DNA of 64,000 nucleotides. Source: Azolla caroliniana. Taxonomy: Eukaryota; Polypodiophyta. This document shows positions 59,174 to 64,000 of this stretch, one piece after another (within the stretch, counting starts at the first letter, position 1; every line of letters begins with the position of its first letter). The notes under the pieces are model-generated. The model made no database searches. It was not told the DNA's origin and was given only the letters and a program-made list of their open reading frames with translations. The position numbers were made by a program, and so were the translations under genes. The DNA lies in contig JBHGNT010000012.1 of assembly GCA_043228905.1 (NCBI GenBank), positions 20,026,001 through 20,090,000 on the forward strand, in the 5' to 3' direction.

Positions 59174-62100
59174 AGCCCTAGATCTGTGCAGCCCATTAGT
59201 GGTTCCATTCCCTCTAAGCAAGTTAGTGATGTGTTCGTAGCCCAAGTAGCAGTTAGTACTAAAAGTACCCCTCCAGTACATACCTTAGCACTTCTAGATT
59301 CCGGAGCTAATTCTTGCTTTATGGATAGGAATTTTGCCCAAGCCCATCAGATATCCCTCAGTAAGCTCCCGTGTCCAGCCTCAGTAGTAGTCATTGATGG
59401 TCGTCCCATTGCTTCTGGGAATATCATAGAAGAGTCAGAACCTGTTAATATTGTCCTAGATAACTTAGCATGTGTAGTGTCGTTTAATATTATTAGTATC
59501 CCAGAACATCCCATAGTTTTAGGATTACCATGGTTCGAATTACACAATCCAAACATAGATTGGAGAACAAGGGCAATCCGGTGTCGACAAACCCAAAAGA
59601 CAATGGCAACCATTTCGCTACATCAGTTGCGTGAAGAAGGGCGCAAGGAGGAGATGTTCCTTTTCGCAATATCAGTAAACCCCTCCATCACCACTAAAGA
59701 AGACAGTACTGTTCAACTCCCCGAGAAGTATCGTCAGTACGCTGATGTGTTCGATAAAGTACAAGCCAACACACTTCCTCATCATCGGCCGTACGATTGC
59801 GCCATCGACTTACAACCGGGAAAAGAGCCGCCATGGGGGCCGATCTACAGTTTGTCACCAACCGAGCTAGAAGTCCTTCGAGCCTATATAGAGGAGAATT
59901 TGGAGAACGGTTTCATTCGGCATTCGAAATCTCCAGCCGGCGCACCCATTTTCTTCGTCAAGAAAAAAGATGGCTCGCTTCGACTTGTTGTAGATTACCG
60001 TGGCTTGAATAAGGTTACAATAAGAAATAGGTATGCTCTTCCCCTTATCTCAAGTCTTTTAGAACGAATCAATGGTGCCAGGTTCTTCACGAAGATCGAT
60101 TTACGAGGAGCCTATAACCTCGTACGAATCCGACCAGGAGATGAATGGAAGACCGCGTTTCGCACCAGATATGGGCACTTCGAGTATACGGTCATGCCGT
60201 TCGGACTCACTAATGCGCCAGCAGTCTTCCAGCACATGGCGAATGATATATTTCGAGATCTATTGGATGATTTTCTGATCATCTATTTAGATGATCTACT
60301 GGTTTATTCAAAGACCCAAGAAGAACATGATTCTCATGTACTATTAGTACTAAAACGACTTCGAGAACATGGGCTATATGCAAAGCTAGAGAAATGTAGT
60401 TTCGGGTGCAACCAGGTGGAATTTCTCGGATATGTCATCTCCTCAGAAGGCATCTCTATGGACCCAGCTAAGGTCAAAACGGTGGTAGAATGGCAAACTC
60501 CGCGTTCGGTGCGGGATGTGCAGTGCTTCCTAGGCTTTGCAAATTTTTACCGGAAGTTCATACAAGACTACTCAAAAATAGTTCTGCCTCTCACACAGCT
60601 CACCAGGAAAGGACAATCATTTATCTGGTCTAAAGAAACGGACATGGCTTTCGAGAGTCTTAAGAAGGCGTTCACATCAGCTCCAATTCTAGGTCATGTG
60701 GATCCGGAACAACCATTCATTATCGAAGCTGACGCATCTGATTTCGCATTGGGGAGCATTTTGTCACAACAGGGTAATGACGAGAAGCTGCATCCTGTGG
60801 CTTTCCACTCCCGTAAGTTTGACGCCGCCGAAATCAACTACGAAATTCACGATAAAGAGCTATTGGCAATAGTTGATTCTTTTATACAGTGGAGGCATTT
60901 TCTCGAGGGATCTCCTCATCAAGTCACTGTATTCAGTGACCACAAGAACCTTGCCTACTTTCAAGATGCTCGTGTACTGAATCGACGTCAAGCTCGATGG
61001 GCCCACTTCCTCACACGCTTCGACTTCAAAATTACATATCGTCCGGGGAAGCACCAAGGGAAGGCAGATGCATTATCACGACGTTCGTATCTAACACCAC
61101 GTCCCGGGGAGCCAGCTTTCGATAACCAGAAGCAAGTAATCTTGGGACCAGCACGACTACAAGGAGCACAGGTCTTTGACATGCCCATGGACTCTGACGT
61201 CACCAATACTATACGTGAGGACTTGAAGACTGACGCCTTCGCCCAAGCTATACTAGCACAAATTGACCCCTGTCGAGCGTCATGTTCACAGTCACAACCA
61301 CCAGGTACTGACTATCGGCAATTTAAATACTGTGATGGATTACTCTTCTTTAAAGAACTTTTGTATGTTCCTAATGATTCTTGCCGCCTTCGAGTAGTAC
61401 AAAACTGCCATGACACATATACAGCAGGACATTTCGGTAGTACTAAAACATTAGATTTAGTACAACGATCATTCTGGTGGCCCCGTATGCAACAATTTGT
61501 CAAAGATTTTGTTCGGACTTGTGACACCTGTTGCAGAGCGAAAATGCCAAGGCATCATCCATATGGTTTATTAGAACCATTACCAATTCCAAGCAAGCCA
61601 TGGCAATCCATTGCTCTCGACTTCATCACAGATCTTCCAGTCTCTAAGGAGTTCAACGCGATTCTAACAGTGGTGGATCGATATACGAAGATGGCTCATT
61701 TCTTACCATGTACTAAGGAAATATCTAGTGAAGACACCGCCGAAATTGTCATGCGGGAAGTATGTCGGCATCATGGACTTCCCGATAGTATCATTAGCGA
61801 TCGTGGACCCCAGTTTGTATCCAAATTCTGGAAGCACCTTTTTAAGATGCTCAAGGTGACTTGTAACCTCTCCTCCGGCTACCACCCACAAACCGACGGT
61901 CAAGCCGAACGAACAAATCAAACATTGGAGCAGTATCTGCGGTGCTTTCTCAGCTATCATCAGGATGACTGGGCAGATATTCTTCACTTCGCCGAATTTG
62001 CCTATAATAACGCTATCCACGCATCGACTAAAGTTACGCCATTCTATGCTTATACGGGATGTCATCCCCGGTGGTCTGTCCTTGAAGTCCCAGAAGTGTC

Positions 62101-62716
62101 CACAAATCCGTGCGCGGAGGATCGTTTGGAGCGATTACGCAAGATACAAGAAGATTTATCTACTCAACTCCAGCATGCTCAACAATCACACAAGGACTAC
62201 GCAGATCGTCATCGACTTCCATCCAGTTTTAACATTGGGGATCGGGTGTGGCTGCTACGACGACACATCAAGACTACTCGCCCATGTGAAAAATTGGATT
62301 ATCGGCGATTAGGTCCTTTCCGTATTATCGGAAAGATTAATGATGTCGCTTTTCGTCTCGATCTACCTCCGCAACTTCGGATACATCCGGTATTTCATAG
62401 TTCCCTCCTTGAACCTTATCACGAGAGCACTATCCCAGGACGGATTACACAACCTCCACCTCCTATCGAGCTTGAAGATGGACCTGAGTATGAGGTTGCT
62501 GCTATCCTTGATTCCAAGATTGTTCGCAATAAGCTCTACTATCTAGTCGATTGGCTAGGGTATAGTCCCAGCAAGCGTACTTGGGAGCCGATCGAGAACG
62601 TGACCAATGCTCGTGCTCTTCTTGAAGACTTCCATCGTCGATATCCAGAGAAACCGGGTCCTCAATCTAAAACGACTCGTGGAACTCGTCGTTTTAAAGG
62701 GGGGATAGTGTCATAA
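59168..62716 (+). CDS. Chromovirus pol with C-terminal chromodomain, copy 2 (intact)
   Basis: Numbered from 59168 (a Leu codon, not ATG; the frame is open from 59114, overlapping gag by 28 nt), 1182 codons. Protease DSG at 44-46. Reverse transcriptase about 240-430 with YLDD at 373-376. RNase H about 517-635. Integrase zinc finger H748, H755, C785, C788 and catalytic core D818, D878, E914 (35 residues between the last two). Chromodomain about 1105-1160 (EYEVAAILDSK, then YYLVDWLGY and TWEPIENV). Chromodomains direct integration toward marked chromatin. No stop or frameshift interrupts it, so this copy could supply active enzymes if translated. The stop codon lies eight bases inside the 3' LTR. 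Confidence 0.95.
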   Translation: MDSPRSVQPISGSIPSKQVSDVFVAQVAVSTKSTPPVHTLALLDSGANSCFMDRNFAQAHQISLSKLPCPASVVVIDGRPIASGNIIEESEPVNIVLDNLACVVSFNIISIPEHPIVLGLPWFELHNPNIDWRTRAIRCRQTQKTMATISLHQLREEGRKEEMFLFAISVNPSITTKEDSTVQLPEKYRQYADVFDKVQANTLPHHRPYDCAIDLQPGKEPPWGPIYSLSPTELEVLRAYIEENLENGFIRHSKSPAGAPIFFVKKKDGSLRLVVDYRGLNKVTIRNRYALPLISSLLERINGARFFTKIDLRGAYNLVRIRPGDEWKTAFRTRYGHFEYTVMPFGLTNAPAVFQHMANDIFRDLLDDFLIIYLDDLLVYSKTQEEHDSHVLLVLKRLREHGLYAKLEKCSFGCNQVEFLGYVISSEGISMDPAKVKTVVEWQTPRSVRDVQCFLGFANFYRKFIQDYSKIVLPLTQLTRKGQSFIWSKETDMAFESLKKAFTSAPILGHVDPEQPFIIEADASDFALGSILSQQGNDEKLHPVAFHSRKFDAAEINYEIHDKELLAIVDSFIQWRHFLEGSPHQVTVFSDHKNLAYFQDARVLNRRQARWAHFLTRFDFKITYRPGKHQGKADALSRRSYLTPRPGEPAFDNQKQVILGPARLQGAQVFDMPMDSDVTNTIREDLKTDAFAQAILAQIDPCRASCSQSQPPGTDYRQFKYCDGLLFFKELLYVPNDSCRLRVVQNCHDTYTAGHFGSTKTLDLVQRSFWWPRMQQFVKDFVRTCDTCCRAKMPRHHPYGLLEPLPIPSKPWQSIALDFITDLPVSKEFNAILTVVDRYTKMAHFLPCTKEISSEDTAEIVMREVCRHHGLPDSIISDRGPQFVSKFWKHLFKMLKVTCNLSSGYHPQTDGQAERTNQTLEQYLRCFLSYHQDDWADILHFAEFAYNNAIHASTKVTPFYAYTGCHPRWSVLEVPEVSTNPCAEDRLERLRKIQEDLSTQLQHAQQSHKDYADRHRLPSSFNIGDRVWLLRRHIKTTRPCEKLDYRRLGPFRIIGKINDVAFRLDLPPQLRIHPVFHSSLLEPYHESTIPGRITQPPPPIELEDGPEYEVAAILDSKIVRNKLYYLVDWLGYSPSKRTWEPIENVTNARALLEDFHRRYPEKPGPQSKTTRGTRRFKGGIVS

Positions 62717-62919
62717 CTAGACTCGAACCCATAACCTGTTGTTACATGGGTCGAGTCTTTACCGTTATATTATACATTGTAATTCGAAGTATATTATTTT
62801 CATTTATATTTTATTAGGAAATGGATGTATATTCCAGATTTCTCTGGAACATTCTAGAAACTTCAGGAGTATTCCTGAAGACACTATAAAAGGAGGCGCA
62901 AGGCATTAGTTCGAACCAA
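62709..62919 (+). repeat. 3' LTR of chromovirus copy 2 (cut by gap)
   Basis: Starts TGTCATAAC right after the polypurine tract. A TATAAAA box lies at 62885-62891. The sequence stops at the N-gap after TTCGAACCAA. From the other copies the full LTR should be roughly 460 bp, so about 250 bp plus the far flank are missing. Confidence 0.9.
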
Positions 62920-63019
62920 NNNNNNNNNNNNNNNNNNNNNNNNNNNNNNNNNNNNNNNNNNNNNNNNNNNNNNNNNNNNNNNNNNNNNNNNNNNNNNNNN
63001 NNNNNNNNNNNNNNNNNNN
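62920..63019. other. Assembly gap (100 N)
   Basis: Exactly 100 N, the usual placeholder for a gap of unknown size. It falls inside the 3' LTR, a typical repeat-caused break. Sequence after it does not match the expected LTR remainder or the interrupted Gypsy A. Confidence 0.99.
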
Positions 63020-63409
63020 ACACGTGGCCAGCATTTCACTATAGTAGTATTTTATCGATCAATTGGTCCGATTTGTTTGCACACACATTCAAGGGTGCGT
63101 ATCGCGTGTAACATTCATTCACACACACACACACACATATGAGAGTGTCTCTACTAGAGAACTTGCTTTTTGGCTAATGAAACAAGAAACCCAAAAGAAA
63201 GAAAAAGAAAAAATAAAATAAAATAAAATAAAGAAAAAGTGGGGGAGGGGGAGGGGGAAAAAACAAAGAAGTGTGACGACAATGCTGACATCACTCTCTG
63301 ACAGATAATACAGAAATAATAATAATAATAAATAATCAATTTCAATATTTTCTTTTTCTTTTCTCAAAAACAAAAACACAAAAAGCAATAAATGGTAATA
63401 AAATTGCCG
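63020..63409. other. No gene seen; AT-rich with (CA)n
   Basis: A G-box-like ACACGTGGCC opens the segment at 63020. A short (CA)n run lies at about 63119-63137 and A/G-rich and ATA runs follow. No supported gene. Confidence 0.5.
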
Positions 63410-63512
63410 GTGCTGACGTGGCGGGCGACCGCGCCGCCGCCAGCATTTAATCGAGGCTGACGTGGCGCCGCCCGGTGACGTCAGCGGGGCCACGGCACGT
63501 GCCCCCATTCAA
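63410..63512. promoter_or_regulatory. GC-rich cluster of bZIP-type sites
   Basis: About 100 bp of high GC in AT-rich flanks holds CTGACGTGGCG (63413-63423), a second CTGACGTGGCG at about 63457, the CRE-like palindrome TGACGTCA (63476-63483) and the palindromic G-box GGCACGTGCC (63494-63503). TGACG and CACGTG cores are plant bZIP (TGA/ABF/HY5-type) targets. No gene start is seen within 500 bp on either side, so the target, if any, lies to the right. Confidence 0.45.
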
Positions 63513-64000
63513 AAAGAAAATAATAATAACAAATAAATTTAGTTTCGTATTTATTTTCGTTTCCTTTTTTCTTATCGTTCTTCCTCTCTGTCTCTCTCAT
63601 TTATTTTTTTGTTTTATTTTTCCGCCTTCTTATTTTTTATTGGACGGTTTTGGGTGCGACTCGAACCACCGACCTTCCTCTCTCTCCTCTTCGTTCATAA
63701 CAATGTTTTTTTTTTCACTTTTTTTTGTTTTTTTTTTTTTTTGCTTTAAATTTTAATAAGACCATATATTCCCATGGTTTTGTTTCGGGGATCAGGACTC
63801 ATGTGTCCATTTTTACATGACCCACAAAAGTGTTCATGTTTTCCGACAATTGCTCTTATATAACACTCGGACAATTCATATTGACCGACACATTAGCCGT
63901 CCTTTGATCTTATATGGCTCCCGTGTCCTAATATAACCTTTGTAAAAAGCATTGATGTCAGAAGTTTTATGTTTGACTCTTAAGCACCCACGAAGGGTAC
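63513..64000. other. No gene seen; T- and CT-rich
   Basis: Pyrimidine-rich, with long T-runs near 63705-63742. A stretch at 63650-63672 (minus strand GGTTCGAGTC) resembles an isolated tRNA T-arm but no partner arms are present. Confidence 0.5.

Larger units (their letters stand above)
58136..62919 (+). mobile_element. Chromovirus copy 2: partial LTR, 5'-deleted gag, intact pol, 3' LTR
   Basis: A partial LTR (58136-58440) is fused to gag at codon 169 equivalent through a CTGACAG microhomology, so the leader and gag N-terminus are lost. The frameshift site, complete pol with chromodomain, polypurine tract (AAAGGGGGGATAG, 62696-62708) and 3' LTR follow. The 3' LTR is cut by the assembly gap. 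It lies in the same orientation as copy 1. Confidence 0.93.

Noticed and set aside
63650-63672. tRNA T-arm-like GGTTCGAGTC (minus)
   Set aside because: No other tRNA arms can be found.

Overview
This is nuclear DNA of a land plant. Four intron-bearing or plant-specific gene families are present (TFIIIC-90-like, CRK kinase, VQ protein, ATRX), introns are GT-AG and mostly 80 bp to 2 kb, and AT-rich spacers carry many microsatellites and Copia LTRs with initiator-Met-tRNA primer sites. Intron sizes fit an angiosperm or another small-intron plant. The LINE type and the Tf1/sushi-like chromovirus are less expected for flowering plants, so I do not name a clade.

Layout. 0.3-1.7 kb: first exon of a TFIIIC-90-like gene on the minus strand, running off the left edge, with a five-copy 186-bp tandem repeat just inside its first intron. 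3.0-4.8 kb: a pile of Copia LTR fragments. 4.8-9.9 kb: gene-free DNA with local duplications. 10.1-14.8 kb: a complete 11-exon CDPK-related kinase (CRK). 14.8-19.9 kb: repeats and microsatellites. 19.9-21.3 kb: a single-exon VQ-motif protein. 21.3-26.3 kb: spacer with tandem duplications. 26.3-40.3 kb: a complete 26-exon ATRX-type SNF2 chromatin remodeller on the minus strand (1447 aa predicted), with a decayed LINE in one intron. 41-45 kb: a second LINE fragment, a microsatellite and a hAT-like MITE.

45.3-62.9 kb is a nested retrotransposon stack. A minus-strand Copia is split by a second MITE. Its gag is cut by the 3' half of a Gypsy element (Gypsy A) that carries a long extra ORF after pol. 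That Gypsy is in turn interrupted by two closely related chromodomain Gypsy copies. The second copy keeps an intact 1182-codon pol ending in a chromodomain, and ends in a 100-N gap. Both copies keep what looks like a programmed -1 frameshift signal at the gag/pol junction: slippery G_TTA_AAC, a 6-nt spacer and an 11-bp stem. Between the copies lies a scrambled, partly inverted LTR block with microhomology joints. 63.0-64.0 kb: a GC-rich patch with clustered bZIP-type (TGACG, G-box) sites and no gene visible.

The host genes are unrelated in function (pol III transcription, kinase signalling, WRKY/MAPK co-regulation, chromatin remodelling) and nothing suggests a cluster. The most distinctive content is the chromovirus family and its order of insertion.
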